Position numbers and translations under genes: made by a program. Positions 37,403-47,422 of a DNA stretch of 64,000 nucleotides are shown piece after piece. The notes beneath the pieces are model-generated. The model was not told the origin of the DNA. It was given only the letters and a program-made list of their open reading frames with translations, and did no database searches. Each line of letters begins with the position of its first letter. Within the stretch, counting starts at the first letter, position 1. This DNA is from Hymenobacter qilianensis (GTDB lineage Bacteria > Bacteroidota > Bacteroidia > Cytophagales > Hymenobacteraceae), in assembly GCF_014489555.1 (NCBI RefSeq), contig NZ_CP060784.1:992001-1056000 (forward strand). Reading direction: 5' to 3'.

Positions 37403-38425
37403 CTACTTCCGCTTTGGCCGATAACGCGACTCATTGAGTATAGCCTGCGGATCTTTCTTGGCCATGAGTTGAGCTAGCGTCACGTTTGGGTGCGTTTCCA
37501 TGTATTTGCGCACAATCTGCCAGCCTACCCAAGCGCCAATACGACCGGGGGCCGTTTTTGCTATTTCGGGCACGTTGGGGCGCTCACTCACGTATTTTTG
37601 AATAGTAAAAGGGCTGTTATTATAGAGCAGTTTTTTTTCAATAAAGTGAGCCCACACCTTACTCTCATTGAACTCCAAGCCAGCCAATTCATCGGCGGTG
37701 TAGCCAATGAGCACCGAATCGGGAGTGCAGGGCAGCACTTTTTCGCTGAAGTACAGCGACTTACCCAGTTGTATCATCTCGCCCAGCATGGTTTGCTGGT
37801 TAGCAGGCAATGGCTGGTTGTATTTGCTGGAAATGGCCTGCGCTACGGTTGGTAATAAATGAGCAGGTGTATAGCGCCGCAGGATGTAGCCGGGTACGTT
37901 GGGGCGGTAGCTGGCTTTGGGCCCGACGAAGAAGTCGAGGCTGAGCACCATCAGGCTGTCATTTACGAATAAATCCTGGCTCAGGCCGCTTACAAACGTC
38001 TTTACAGGCGGCACCCGGAAATTCGGAAAATAGTAGCGCACGTGCTGCATCATCTGCTTTAGCTCCGCCTGTAGGGTGTCGGTGCTAGAGAATTCAGCCT
38101 GCGTTTCGCGGCCTAGCTTCTGCAAACCCGGATTGGTAGCTAAGCGCGTAAGTGTAGCAGCCAGAGCCGCATCGGAGGGATACTGCCGACGCTGCAGAAA
38201 CTGGTTGGCCAGCAGCGGGTTGCGAGCCAGAAACTGCCGGGCCTCTGCTTCATTTTTGATTGCGAAGAATGATTGCTCCAGCCGCTCGACTTGTACGGGA
38301 GCCTCTATCTTGGCTACTTCCGGATTTATTTCGCAGGTATTGGCCTTTTTGCAGCCAGTCAGGAGCAATAGAGTACCCAACCAAATGGCAAAACAGGTAC
38401 GCAGAGGGGCAGATTTGTGATACAC
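37403..38425 (-). CDS. gldB: Gliding motility lipoprotein GldB
   Basis: A 340-residue lipoprotein with lipobox LLTGC at residues 21-25. The family features are clear: FVNDSLMVLSLDFFVGPKAS, RRYTPAHLLPTVAQAI, and the C-terminal RIGAWVGWQIVRKYMETHP ending ESRYRPKRK. GldB is needed for gliding and is part of the set associated with type IX secretion in Bacteroidota; it is also kept in non-gliding species. It is separated from the barrel gene by a short divergent promoter region of 86 bp. Confidence 0.92.
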   Translation of the reverse strand: MYHKSAPLRTCFAIWLGTLLLLTGCKKANTCEINPEVAKIEAPVQVERLEQSFFAIKNEAEARQFLARNPLLANQFLQRRQYPSDAALAATLTRLATNPGLQKLGRETQAEFSSTDTLQAELKQMMQHVRYYFPNFRVPPVKTFVSGLSQDLFVNDSLMVLSLDFFVGPKASYRPNVPGYILRRYTPAHLLPTVAQAISSKYNQPLPANQQTMLGEMIQLGKSLYFSEKVLPCTPDSVLIGYTADELAGLEFNESKVWAHFIEKKLLYNNSPFTIQKYVSERPNVPEIAKTAPGRIGAWVGWQIVRKYMETHPNVTLAQLMAKKDPQAILNESRYRPKRK

Positions 38426-38511
38426 GGTTCTATCTTTGGGACGAAAATAGCCAAAACGAAACGCCAGCCAGTCAGCTTTCGTGTTTCAGGTGTCGTTTTA
38501 TCCGTTTAATT

Positions 38512-39147
38512 ATGAAAAAAATACTTTTAGCCCTGCTCCTGCTCGGTGCTACCGCTGGCACAGCCTCTGCCCAAGTCGAAATCGGTATCAAGCTTTCCCC
38601 TTCCATCGCCTATTTGCGGGCAGATTCACCGGGTGTAAGTAATTTTAAGTCAGAGAAAAGTAAGCTAGGTATTGGAGGCGGTTTGGTAGTGGATTACTTC
38701 TTTGGCCAAAACTACGCCTTTGGTACGGGCTTACAGCTTACCAGTAAGGGTGGCACCATTTCCTACAGCGGATTCGACTTAAACAATGAGCAGAAGATTA
38801 GCCTGCAATACCTGGAAATACCGCTAACGGTAAAGTTGTTCACCAACGATATTACCACTGATACAAAGCTCTACTTTCAACTGGGGGGCAAAATTGGTGG
38901 CGTAGTAGCGGCTCGCATCGACGGCGACAAGTTCTACCAAGGGAATGAAAGGTCCCGCAAGCACTTTATTATTCCTGATGCAGCTTTACTTGGCGGCTTC
39001 GGAGCGGAATATCAAGTGGGCCAGAGCACGAAGGTATTTGCTGGCCTCTCGTATCATCATGGTCTTGCTAACATAGACCGCTATTTTGACAACGATGTTA
39101 CTATCAAAAACGGGGAAGTAGCGCTTGACTTAGGTATCAAGTTCTAA
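38512..39147 (+). CDS. Outer-membrane beta-barrel protein (PorT-like)
   Basis: A 211-residue barrel with signal MKKILLALLLLGATAGTASA. Alternating strands follow: IGIKLSPSIAYLRA, GIGGGLVVDYFFGQNYAFG, YLEIPLTVKLFTN, FQLGGKIGGVVAAR, FGAEYQVGQSTKVFAGLSY, VALDLGIKF. It ends in Phe, as outer-membrane proteins do. It fits the outer membrane beta-barrel / PorT family; a direct role in type IX secretion is not shown. The LGGKIGG segment is written through a CTGGGGGGCAAAATT motif, in frame. Confidence 0.85.
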   Translation: MKKILLALLLLGATAGTASAQVEIGIKLSPSIAYLRADSPGVSNFKSEKSKLGIGGGLVVDYFFGQNYAFGTGLQLTSKGGTISYSGFDLNNEQKISLQYLEIPLTVKLFTNDITTDTKLYFQLGGKIGGVVAARIDGDKFYQGNERSRKHFIIPDAALLGGFGAEYQVGQSTKVFAGLSYHHGLANIDRYFDNDVTIKNGEVALDLGIKF

Positions 39148-39155
39148 TCGAGCCG

Positions 39156-39207
39156 AAAAAAGCCCCCAGCAACATCTTTTGGGATGAAGATATTGCTGGG
39201 GGCTTTT
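39156..39207. terminator. Terminator after the beta-barrel gene
   Basis: AAAAAAGCCCCCAGCAACATC ... GATATTGCTGGGGGCTTTTT, a 17-bp near-perfect stem with A and T tracts; works in both directions. Confidence 0.88.
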
Positions 39208-39242
39208 TCTGTTAAAAACGATCAAGCGCCGATTCCTTGCAC

Positions 39243-39282
39243 GAAAAAGCCCGCCTTGCTCATCCAGAGCGAAGCGGGCTTT
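39243..39282. terminator. Second terminator before rng
   Basis: GAAAAAGCCCGC ... GCGGGCTTTC with a ~20-nt interior. It probably stops the minus-strand rng transcript, whose stop codon is at 39324. Confidence 0.75.
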
Positions 39283-39323
39283 CTTCTTGGTCAGGGGCTT
39301 TTCGCAGAAAAAACCGTTTGTCC

Positions 39324-40930
39324 TTAATCGATAATCTCTATTTCGCGGTCCTGGAGGCGGGCCATGGCCGCTGCTGGTGAGTGCAGCTCGATGTCTTCGC
39401 CCCGTTCGTCCTCGATGCGGTAATCCGTGAGGCCAAGGCTGGTGTCCTTGGTCACTTTTACCCACTTATAATATTTCAAGTACCACTTCATCTGCTTGGA
39501 AACCAAGCCTTTAGTATAGTACGCGTACAGGAAAGGGTGCACTTGCAGCGTAATGCCCGACTGGTTTTGAGTCACGAGCAAGTCTTCGATGCTGTTTTCA
39601 ATCTCATCGGTGACGAGGATAGAAGCCGAAATCTTGCCGGTGCCGCCGCAGGTGGGGCACAGTTCGCCGGTGATGATGTTTTCAGCGGGCCGCACGCGCT
39701 GCCGCGTGATTTGCAGCAGCCCAAACTTGGTGATAGGCAAAATCGTGAAGCGCGCTTTATCGTGCTTCATAATGTCCTTCACCGCATCCTCCACCTTCTT
39801 GCGGCTCTCCGCCGATTTCATATCAATGAAATCGACGACAATAATGCCCCCATATCGCGCAAACGCAGCTGGCGGGCCACTTCGCGGGCCGCCGACAAGT
39901 TTACGTGCAGGGCATTTGCCTCCTGGTCGCTTTCCTGGTTGCTCTTGTTGCCCGAGTTTACGTCGATAACGTGCAGGGCTTCGGTGTGCTCAATAACGAG
40001 GTAGCCGCCGCCGGGCACCGTTACGGTTTTACCAAACAGGGTTTTGAGCTGCTTCTCGATGTTGAACTGCTCAAACATCTTCACCTTACCGGTGTAGTGC
40101 TTCAGCAAGCCCAGCTTATCAGGAGCAATCTTCTCCAGGTAAGCCCGCATCTCCTCGTACATCGGCGCTGAGTCGACGGTGATGGCATCGAATGACTCGT
40201 TGAGCATGTCGCGCAGCATGGAGCTAGTGCGGCCCAGCTCGCCCAAAACCTTATCGCGCTCCTTTGCGGTGCGCAGGGTCTGGAAGAGCTGCTCCCAATT
40301 AGCTGTCATGCTCTGCATATCCTTGTCCAGCTCGGCCACCTCGCGACCTTCGGCTACTGTGCGGATGATGACACCGAAATTGTCGGGCTTAATGGAGGCG
40401 ATGAGACGCTTGAGGCGGTCGCGCTCCGTGCGGCTGACAATCTTCTTGGAAACGCTGATGGTATTGGAAAAAGGTACCAATACAAGGTAGCGGCCCGCCA
40501 TCGAAATATCGGTGGACAGGCGCGGACCTTTGGTCGATATGGGCTCTTTTACAATCTGAACCAGCAGCTGCTGGCCCTTTTTGAGCACGTTGTCGATCTT
40601 GCCGACTTTGTCGAGCGGCTCCTCAAACTGAAAGGTTTTCAGAGGCCCGACGGTAATTTTCTGCGATTGTACGCCTTTCACCCACTTATTCAGCGACAGG
40701 AAATTCTCGCCTAAATCGCCGTAGTGCAGAAAAGCGTCTTTCTGATACCCGATGTCAATGAACGCGGCGTTCAGACCGGGCATCACTTTCTTGACCGTAC
40801 CCAGGAAGATGTCACCAACGGAGTAGTTGGTGTCGTTGCGGTCGAAATGGTATTCGATGAGCCGCTTGTCCTGGAGCAGGGCAATTCGTTCGCCATCCTG
40901 AGCAGAATTAATGATTAATTCGTTACTCAA
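39324..40930 (-). pseudogene. rng: Ribonuclease G/E, frame broken at 39847-39851
   Basis: About 536 residues after repair. The N-terminal S1 domain is SVGDIFLGTVKKVMPGLNAA (residues 37-56). The catalytic DNase-I-like domain has the metal-binding Asp in ALHVIDVNSG and the second Asp in IIVVDFIDM. The Zn-link is CPTCGGTGK near residue 435. The frame changes between the two catalytic Asp residues: one more G in GATATGGGGGCATTATT gives RDMGGIIVVDFIDMKS. The enzyme processes rRNA and decays mRNA. The next upstream gene is the COX24-type microprotein, a common Bacteroidota arrangement. Confidence 0.92.
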
Positions 40931-41132
40931 TGTCTCGGTAGCTTAACTAATCTCCCCAAAAGTGCCCGAATTTGCCCCCCGAAACCCACAAAGGGAAGCC
41001 AGTGCACCAAGGCACCAACTTCCCTTCCGAGCCACGGGGAAAGCATCAAACCAGCCACTCTCAAGGATACTAAATGAGAGATAAACGGACTTTGGTTGAA
41101 GCCTCAACCGTCCGCCAGCTAACCCCGCGGGG

Positions 41133-41222
41133 CTTACTTCTTCTTGTGACGGTTCTTGCGCAGACGCTTCTTGCGCTTGTGGGTGGCAATCTTATGACGC
41201 TTTCTCTTTTTACCGCAGGGCA
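41133..41222 (-). CDS. AURKAIP1/COX24-domain ribosomal microprotein
   Basis: A 29-residue, extremely basic protein (MPCGKKRKRHKIATHKRKKR then LRKNRHKKK). It is almost identical in form to the AURKAIP1/COX24-domain proteins that accompany rng and HU genes in Bacteroidota, related to small-subunit ribosomal protein bS22 / mitochondrial mS38. It is too short for routine gene finding. Start ATG at 41222 and stop TAA at 41133 are unambiguous. A hairpin at about 41088-41116 follows. Confidence 0.92.
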
Positions 41223-41330
41223 TGTGGTTGTGGTTTAAATGGTTGAATGACTTTATTCTTCGTTAGCTGATTTTTCATCCGCCGCTTCTGCTTCGTAAGC
41301 AGTAGGCTTCGGAGTCACAAATCTGCTATT

Positions 41331-42248
41331 TTATTCCAACTTGCTCAGCTCCTCATCGACGGAGGCCGCCAGACTTGGGTCGCTGCTTAAGCTTTTCGCT
41401 TTAGTGAAAGCCGCTCGGGCTTCCTCTTTAGCACCCGTTTGGGCCAAAGAAACGCCTAAATAAAACTGGCCGTTCACATTCTCCGGATTCACTTTTACAA
41501 GCTCCTGAAAACGCTCTACGGCTTTGTCGTACTGATTGCTTTGGATAGAGAGGATGCCCAGGTTATAGAGCGCCTTCTCGTTGCGTGGATTGGCAGCCAA
41601 CACCTCGCGCAGTAACGTAACGCCCTGTACGGGGTTGTCGCTGGCCATGTAGGCCATACCGAGGTTGGTTTTAGCGTCGAGGTTATCAGGGTTGTTTTTC
41701 AACACCTTTTCGTACAGCTCCCGCGTTTTGGTGCTGAGCGTTTTGGCCCGCTCCTCTGTAGCTGCGAAGCCAAAAGCCTCGAAGTACTCATCAGCAGCCC
41801 GTTTCCAGGCTTGCTCACCGGGGCGGGCAATTGCGACCTGCTCGTAGTAATAGCCGGCGCTATCAAACTTAGCGATGGCCTTATACTTAGCAGCCAAGTC
41901 GGAGGCTACGCGCAGGCGGGCCTGCGGGTCGCGTTCTTTATTGAAGCGGGCAGCCAAATCTTTTATCTCGCGGCTTTGCTCAGCAGTAGCCTGCTGATGC
42001 GGCTGCTCAGGCGTAGCGCCCGCGGGTCCAGCGGTTTGCTCCTGGTCGCCCGAGGAAGCGATAGCCTTTGAGCCATTAGTAGCGGGGCCGCCACCGTCGC
42101 GGTTGGCCGTACGGGCCGCATCCTGACTCATCTCGCCTTTCCCTTCTTTAGGCTTCACCGTTACCTTGGGCAACAGAAACAACCCAGCCACCAGCACAAG
42201 GGCAATGACTAGTATGATTAACTGATGTGAGCGGGAACGTGACGCCAT
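41331..42248 (-). CDS. Membrane-anchored tetratricopeptide-repeat protein
   Basis: A 305-residue protein with one N-terminal membrane segment (LIILVIALVLVAGLFLLP, residues 10-27), a low-complexity Gly/Thr/Gln-rich linker (about 35-95), and three to four TPR units (LYEKVLKNNPDNLDAKTNLG, LREVLAANPRNEKALYNLG, FQELVKVNPENVNGQFYLG). TPRs bind partner proteins, here in the periplasm. The set mutY / HU / TPR / COX24 / rng is a conserved Bacteroidota neighbourhood. Function is not assigned. Confidence 0.85.
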   Translation of the reverse strand: MASRSRSHQLIILVIALVLVAGLFLLPKVTVKPKEGKGEMSQDAARTANRDGGGPATNGSKAIASSGDQEQTAGPAGATPEQPHQQATAEQSREIKDLAARFNKERDPQARLRVASDLAAKYKAIAKFDSAGYYYEQVAIARPGEQAWKRAADEYFEAFGFAATEERAKTLSTKTRELYEKVLKNNPDNLDAKTNLGMAYMASDNPVQGVTLLREVLAANPRNEKALYNLGILSIQSNQYDKAVERFQELVKVNPENVNGQFYLGVSLAQTGAKEEARAAFTKAKSLSSDPSLAASVDEELSKLE

Positions 42249-42332
42249 GCAGAAAAAGCAGGCCGCCGGGCTCCCGGTTACGGAGCGCCCGACGGCTAGC
42301 CGGCAAAAAAGTAAATGGAAGAAAAAGAAGGA

Positions 42333-42638
42333 TTAAGCCTGAGCGGTTTCCTTAATTTTCTTGCTGTTTTTGATTTTGCCGATGAATGTTTTCGACGGCT
42401 TGAAGCTCGGGATAAAGTGCTCGTCGATGATGATCGACGTATTTTTAGAGATGTTGCGAGCCACTTTCTTTGCCCGCTTCTTGTTTACGAAGCTGCCAAA
42501 GCCGCGTACGTAGATATTGTTGCCGTCGGCCATCGAATCCTTTACTACTTTGAAGAAGGCTTCGACGGTAGCTGACACGTCTCCTTTTTCGATGCCGGTC
42601 TTGTCGGCAATCTCGGCGATTACTTCTGCTTTAGTCAC
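42333..42638 (-). CDS. HU-family DNA-binding protein
   Basis: A 101-residue histone-like protein: MTKAEVIAEIADKTGIEKGD at the N-terminus, VYVRGFGSFVNKKRAKKVAR-type beta-arm (here IYVRGFGSF at residues 43-51), and a Lys-rich tail slightly longer than usual (KIKNSKKIKETAQA). It bends and compacts DNA and may bind IHF-like sites. It is divergent from mutY with a 199-bp gap. Confidence 0.92.
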   Translation of the reverse strand: MTKAEVIAEIADKTGIEKGDVSATVEAFFKVVKDSMADGNNIYVRGFGSFVNKKRAKKVARNISKNTSIIIDEHFIPSFKPSKTFIGKIKNSKKIKETAQA

Positions 42639-42837
42639 GCTGGTAAATGAAATGTACTATGGAGAGAAAAAATATGCTGGGCAAAATATCCCGATTCAAC
42701 ACGTAAGCCCTTGCCCGGTAAGCTGTTCGCTTATGAATTGGGGCCACAAAGGTAGTTTGCTTTTTTGGTTTTGCAACATTATTTACTGATTCCACACAGC
42801 TCCGTCTTTCTTTCCTAAATTATTTATTCTCAATATA

Positions 42838-43927
42838 TTGACTTCCCACTCTTCTGCTCTCGCCCACCCTTTCTTTGCCTCTGCTCTCCTCAACTGGTAC
42901 CCGCGTCACCGCCGCGACTTGCCCTGGCGTCATACCCGCGACCCGTACGCTATCTGGCTCTCAGAAGTCATTTTGCAGCAAACACGAGTGAAGCAAGGTC
43001 TCCCCTACTACCTTGATTTCGTGACCACTTATCCTACTGTGCAGCAGTTGGCGGCGGCTCCCGAAGACGAGGTAATGCGTCACTGGCAAGGGTTGGGCTA
43101 CTACTCTAGGGCCCGCAACATGCATCATACTGCCAAACAAGTCACAAGCGAGTTTGGGGGTCAATTTCCAGGCTCGTATGCGGGCTTGCTCCAACTCAAA
43201 GGTGTAGGCCAGTACACTGCTGCCGCCATTGCCTCTTTTGCCTACGATGAGCAGGTGGCCGTGCTTGATGGCAACGTGTACCGGGTCTTGGCTCGCGTGT
43301 TTGGCATCAGCGCGGATATTGCTGCGCCAGCCAGCCGCAAAGTGTTTCAGCAGCTGGCTGATACGCTGATTCCGGCGGCCTCACCGGCCGAGTTCAACCA
43401 GGCCATCATGGAGTTTGGCGCTATTCAGTGCACGCCAGTAAAGCCTGACTGTCTTTTTTGCCCCTGCAAGGTCAATGCTTTGCTTTTCAGCATGGTATGG
43501 TGCAGGAGCTGCCCGTAAAAAGTAAGGCTAAAGCAGCACGCACGCGCTATTTTCACTACATGGTCTTGCGCTACGATGATACGATCTACCTGCGTAAGCG
43601 CACGGATAAGGACATCTGGCAAGGCTTATATGACTTTGCTCTAACTGAAACTGACAGCCCCGATTTGCCCCCACCGACCTGCTCGATGCGGTGGAAGCTC
43701 TGGGGGGCAAATTGGACACCAGCAGCGTATCGGAACCGGCTTACGCGGCCCGGCATGTGCTGAGTCATCAGAAAGTGGAAGCGCGTTTTCACCCTGTTTG
43801 GCTGGAAGCGCCACTCCCTGTTTCCGCCCTGACGGCTACAGGTCTGGCCGCTTTCACTAGCCCAGAAATAGAGCAGTTACCCAAGGCCGTTTTGATCAGT
43901 AATTACTTGGGAAGACCCGGTTTTTAA
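42838..43927 (+). pseudogene. mutY: A/G-specific adenine glycosylase, frame broken twice
   Basis: About 364 residues after repair. MutY removes adenine paired with 8-oxoguanine. The TTG at 42838 is the best start; LNWYPRHRRDLPWRHTRDPY follows as expected. WLSEVILQQTRV carries the catalytic Glu, LKGVGQYTAAAI the helix-hairpin-helix, and VLDGNVYRVLARV the catalytic Asp. The 4Fe-4S loop (Cys-x6-Cys-x2-Cys-x5-Cys, ending CPLQGQC) is completed only if the CCCC at 43461-43464 gains a base. The NUDIX-like C-domain needs a second base at 43668-43672 (LPPTDLLDAVEALGGKLD). A correct six-G motif follows at 43702-43707. Confidence 0.9.
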
Positions 43928-44021
43928 GCCCATTTTGGCTTGGACGCCCCATGTCTTTTTTGTATCTTTAAAGGAATAGGAAGCAGCTTATTTTGCTTCG
44001 TAACCCCTTATTAATCAAGCT

Positions 44022-44447
44022 ATGTCAGCAGGAGTGAACAAAGTAATCTTAGTTGGAAATCTGGGTAAAGACCCGGAAGTGCGCCACTTGGAAGGCGGCG
44101 TAAGCGTGGCCAATTTTACACTGGCCACCAATGAGTATCACAAGGATAAAAGCGGGGCCCGTATTGAGCGTACTGAGTGGCATAACATCACTGCTTGGCG
44201 CGGCCTGGCGGAGGTGGCCGAGAAGTATCTGCGCAAAGGCCACCAGGTATATATCGAAGGTCGCATTCGGACGCGCCAGTATCAGGACAAAGACAATCAG
44301 ACCCGTTACATCACGGAAATCGTGGCTGATGAGATGACCATGCTGGGTGGTAAGCCCCACACCGATGGAGCCGCAAACCAAGTCACACCAGCTCCTGAGC
44401 CGCAATCCTTCCGTCAGGAGCCAGAATTAGACCAGTTACCATTTTAA
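44022..44447 (+). CDS. ssb: Single-stranded DNA-binding protein
   Basis: A complete 141-residue SSB: OB-fold with [50 protein letters not shown] and [19 protein letters not shown], then a short flexible linker and the acidic protein-interaction tip ending DQLPF. It coats ssDNA and recruits repair proteins such as RecG. It follows mutY 94 bp downstream, a usual Bacteroidota order. Confidence 0.96.
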   Translation: MSAGVNKVILVGNLGKDPEVRHLEGGVSVANFTLATNEYHKDKSGARIERTEWHNITAWRGLAEVAEKYLRKGHQVYIEGRIRTRQYQDKDNQTRYITEIVADEMTMLGGKPHTDGAANQVTPAPEPQSFRQEPELDQLPF

Positions 44448-44474
44448 AAATGCCCCCAGCGGGTGATACTACCC

Positions 44475-44504
44475 GAAAGCCCCGGCTTCGTGCCGGGGCT
44501 TTTG
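44475..44504 (+). terminator. ssb terminator
   Basis: GAAAGCCCCGG CTTCGTG CCGGGGCTTTT, a perfect 10-bp stem with T-rich end. Confidence 0.85.
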
Positions 44505-44592
44505 CGTTTCTAGGCTTCCGGATCGGACCGGTAGATTAAGACAACATCTTCATTTCCGCCTACCTTTGATTATCATCTTTGCATTGTTTCAA

Positions 44593-45195
44593 ATGCCTGT
44601 TTTTCGACTTTACCACGGTTTGAGTGCGGTTCTGCTTTTTGTGGGGGCCATATTTACTTCCTGCACCTCTTCCGGGGGCGACTATACGCCTAAGCCTAAG
44701 GGGTATAATCGTATTGATTTGCCGCCCCATAGCTACCAGCAGCTCCCGGCGGGCCGCCCCTACACTTTCGAATACTCGCAGCACGCCCGCGTACTACGCG
44801 ACTCGTCATATCTGGCGCAGCCCAACTGGATTAACATTTATTATCCAAAACTGGGCGCTAACGTGCAGATCACTTACACCAATGTGCAGCAGAATCCGAA
44901 GCTGTTTAATAAGATGATGGAGGATGCGCGTAAGCTCACCAGCAAGCACCAAATAAAGGCATCGGCCATCGACGAGAGCATCATGCGAACGCCGAGCGGA
45001 ATGAAGGTGGCCGTATTTGAGCTAGCTGGTGACGTGCCCAGCCAGTTTCAGTTTTACACCACTGATAGCACCAAGCATTTTTTCCGCGGAGCGCTTTACT
45101 TTCCCATCGCGACGGCCAATGATTCACTTGCCCCGATCATTGACTATGTCAAGAAGGATATCGTTCAGATGCTTAATACCTTAAAATATCAATAA
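44593..45195 (+). CDS. gldD: Gliding motility lipoprotein GldD
   Basis: A 200-residue lipoprotein. The ATG at 44593 gives a signal ending in lipobox FTSC (about residues 19-22). The mature N-terminus [20 protein letters not shown] is diagnostic of GldD, followed by [29 protein letters not shown] and [20 protein letters not shown]. GldD is part of the gliding / type IX secretion accessory set. In flavobacteria, gldE lies between ssb and gldD; here gldD follows ssb directly. Confidence 0.92.
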   Translation: MPVFRLYHGLSAVLLFVGAIFTSCTSSGGDYTPKPKGYNRIDLPPHSYQQLPAGRPYTFEYSQHARVLRDSSYLAQPNWINIYYPKLGANVQITYTNVQQNPKLFNKMMEDARKLTSKHQIKASAIDESIMRTPSGMKVAVFELAGDVPSQFQFYTTDSTKHFFRGALYFPIATANDSLAPIIDYVKKDIVQMLNTLKYQ

Positions 45196-45207
45196 CGTTT
45201 TGCTTAG

Positions 45208-45257
45208 TGAGCAATGCAGGGACCAAGGACGCAGTCATCTTACCTCGGCATTGCTCA
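45208..45257 (+). other. Hairpin just upstream of recG
   Basis: TGAGCAATGC (45208-45217) pairs perfectly with GCATTGCTCA (45248-45257) around a 30-nt loop, ending 5 bp before the recG ATG at 45263. There is no T tract. It may limit recG translation or end part of the gldD transcript. The start region repeats the end (ATGAGCAAT). Confidence 0.5.
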
Positions 45258-45262
45258 TTCCC

Positions 45263-47361
45263 ATGAATGAGCAATTTCTTCAACACCAAAATAGAATATT
45301 TGCGGGGGTAGGTACCCAGCGGGCTCAACTTCTGCAAAAGGAGTTGAACCTCTTTACCTACGGCGACCTCATTCAGCGCTACCCTTTCCGCTACCTCGAC
45401 CGCACTCAATTCTATAACATCGTCGATCTGCACGATGACCTGCCTTATGTGCAGGTGAAGGGTGTATTGCGCAACCGTGAAGTGTTAGGCGAAGGCCCTA
45501 AGCAGCGCTTGGTAGCCAAAATTGCCGACGAGAGTGGCGAGTTGGAGCTGGTATGGTTTAAGGGCGTAAAATACCTACAAAACGTCGTCAAGAATCATCA
45601 GGAATACATTGTTTTCGGTAAGCCGACGATGTTCAATGGCAAGCCGCAAATGGCCCACCCAGAACTGGAGGAAGTCACGGAAGCAAAGCCGGGTCAGAGC
45701 TTTTTGCAGCCCGTTTACAATACCACCGAAAAGCTCAAGAATTACCATCGCATTGATAGCAAGGCACTGGCCCGCATCGTGGCCGACTTGCTCAAAATTG
45801 CCCCCCGCACATTTCGGAGTCCTTATCGCCGGCCCTGATTCAGCACTATGCGCTTATGGGGAAGGCAGATGCGTTGCAGCAAATTCACTTCCCGCAGAGC
45901 CCTGAGTTGTTGCAGGCAGCACGGTTTAGGCTCAAGTTTGAGGAGTTGTTCTACGTTCAGCTCAAGCTGCTACGCCAGCGCGACCAACGCAAAGTAGAGC
46001 TAGCGGGCCAGATTTTTCGAGAAGTGCCGTCGTTGGTTGATTTCTATAAGAACCATCTACCCTTCGACCTCACTGGTGCCCAGAAACGTGTTATTCACGA
46101 CATCTACAAGGATTTTTGCGCCGGCAAGCAGATGAACCGCCTCTTGCAGGGCGACGTGGGCTCGGGCAAAACCATCGTGGCCTTCATAGCCATGCTCATG
46201 GCCGCCGACAACGGCGCCCAAAGCTGCCTGATGGCGCCCACTGAAATTCTGGCCGACCAGCACTATGTGGGCCTTAAGGCTTACGCCGACCAGTTGGGTA
46301 TAAGCATTGGCAAGCTTACGGGCAGCACGCGTACTGCTGAGCGACGGGTACTGCATGAAGCATTGCGGGCAGGCCAGATGCACATGTTAGTGGGCACTCA
46401 TGCCTTGCTGGAAGACGTCGTGCAGTTCCGTAACCTAGGTCTGACCATTATGGATGAGCAGCACCGCTTCGGTGTGGCCCAGCGCTCGAAGCTATGGCAA
46501 AAGAACCCGCACGTTATTCCGCACGTGCTGGTGATGACGGCCACACCTATTCCGCGTACGCTGGCCATGACGCTTTATGGTGACCTCGATGTATCGGTGA
46601 TTGATGAGTTGCCCGCCGGTCGCAAGCCCATCGTGACGGTGCATCGCTATGATGCTAATCGGTTGAAGGTGTTTCAATTTTTGCGCGACCAGATTAACCT
46701 GGGCCGGCAGGTATATATCGTGTATCCGCTGATTGAGGAATCGGAGACGCTGGACTATAAAGATCTTACGGACGGCTACGAAAGTGTAGCGCGTGCCTTC
46801 CCTGAGTTTCAAATCAGCATTGTGCACGGCCGCATGCGGGCTGAAGAGAAAGACTTCGAAATGCAGCGCTTTATTAAAAAGGAAACGCAGATCATGGTGG
46901 CGACCACCGTTATTGAGGTGGGCGTAAACGTGCCAAACGCCTCCGTGATGGTGATTGAAAGCTCTGAGCGGTTTGGCTTATCGCAACTGCACCAGCTGCG
47001 GGGTCGGGTAGGCCGCGGCGCTGACCAGAGCTACTGCATATTGATGTCGGGCTATAAGCTCAGCAAAGACTCGCGCACTCGCCTCGAAACGATGGTGCGC
47101 ACCAACAACGGCTTCGAAATCGCTGATATTGACTTGAAGCTGCGCGGCCCTGGCGACCTGATGGGCACCCAACAGAGTGGCGTGCTCGATCTGCTTATCG
47201 CTGATTTAGCGAAAGATGGCCGCATTCTGAGCGAATCGCGGGCAGCAGCCCAGCAACTCCTCAGCGAAGACCCCAGTCTGAGCCGGCCCCAAAACCTCAA
47301 CATCCGCCGACATATTGAGTCGTTGCCCGCAACGGCAGTAAACTGGAGCCGGATTAGTTAA
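45263..47361 (+). pseudogene. recG: ATP-dependent DNA helicase RecG, frame broken at 45801-45806
   Basis: About 700 residues after repair, the normal length. The wedge domain is N-terminal (RYPFRYLDRTQFYNI, YVQVKGVLRNREV). Helicase motifs: Walker A GDVGSGKTIVA, APTEILADQHY, DExH as IMDEQHRFGVAQR, ATPIPRTLAMTLYGDLD, VATTVIEVGVNVPNA, and HQLRGRVGRGADQSYC. RecG remodels stalled forks. The wedge and helicase parts are in different frames; one extra C in ATTGCCCCCCGCAC gives KIAPPHISESLSPALIQHYA, joining them. Confidence 0.93.
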
Positions 47362-47382
47362 AGCACTTTTAGCTAAGAAGCA

Positions 47383-47409
47383 TAAAAAAAGCAACTAATG
47401 AGTTGCTTA
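47383..47409. terminator. Bidirectional terminator after recG
   Basis: AAAAAAAGCAACT AATG AGTTGCTTAT: an 8-bp perfect stem, tetraloop and A tract, between convergent genes. Confidence 0.7.
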
Positions 47410-47422
47410 TCAAATAATTACC

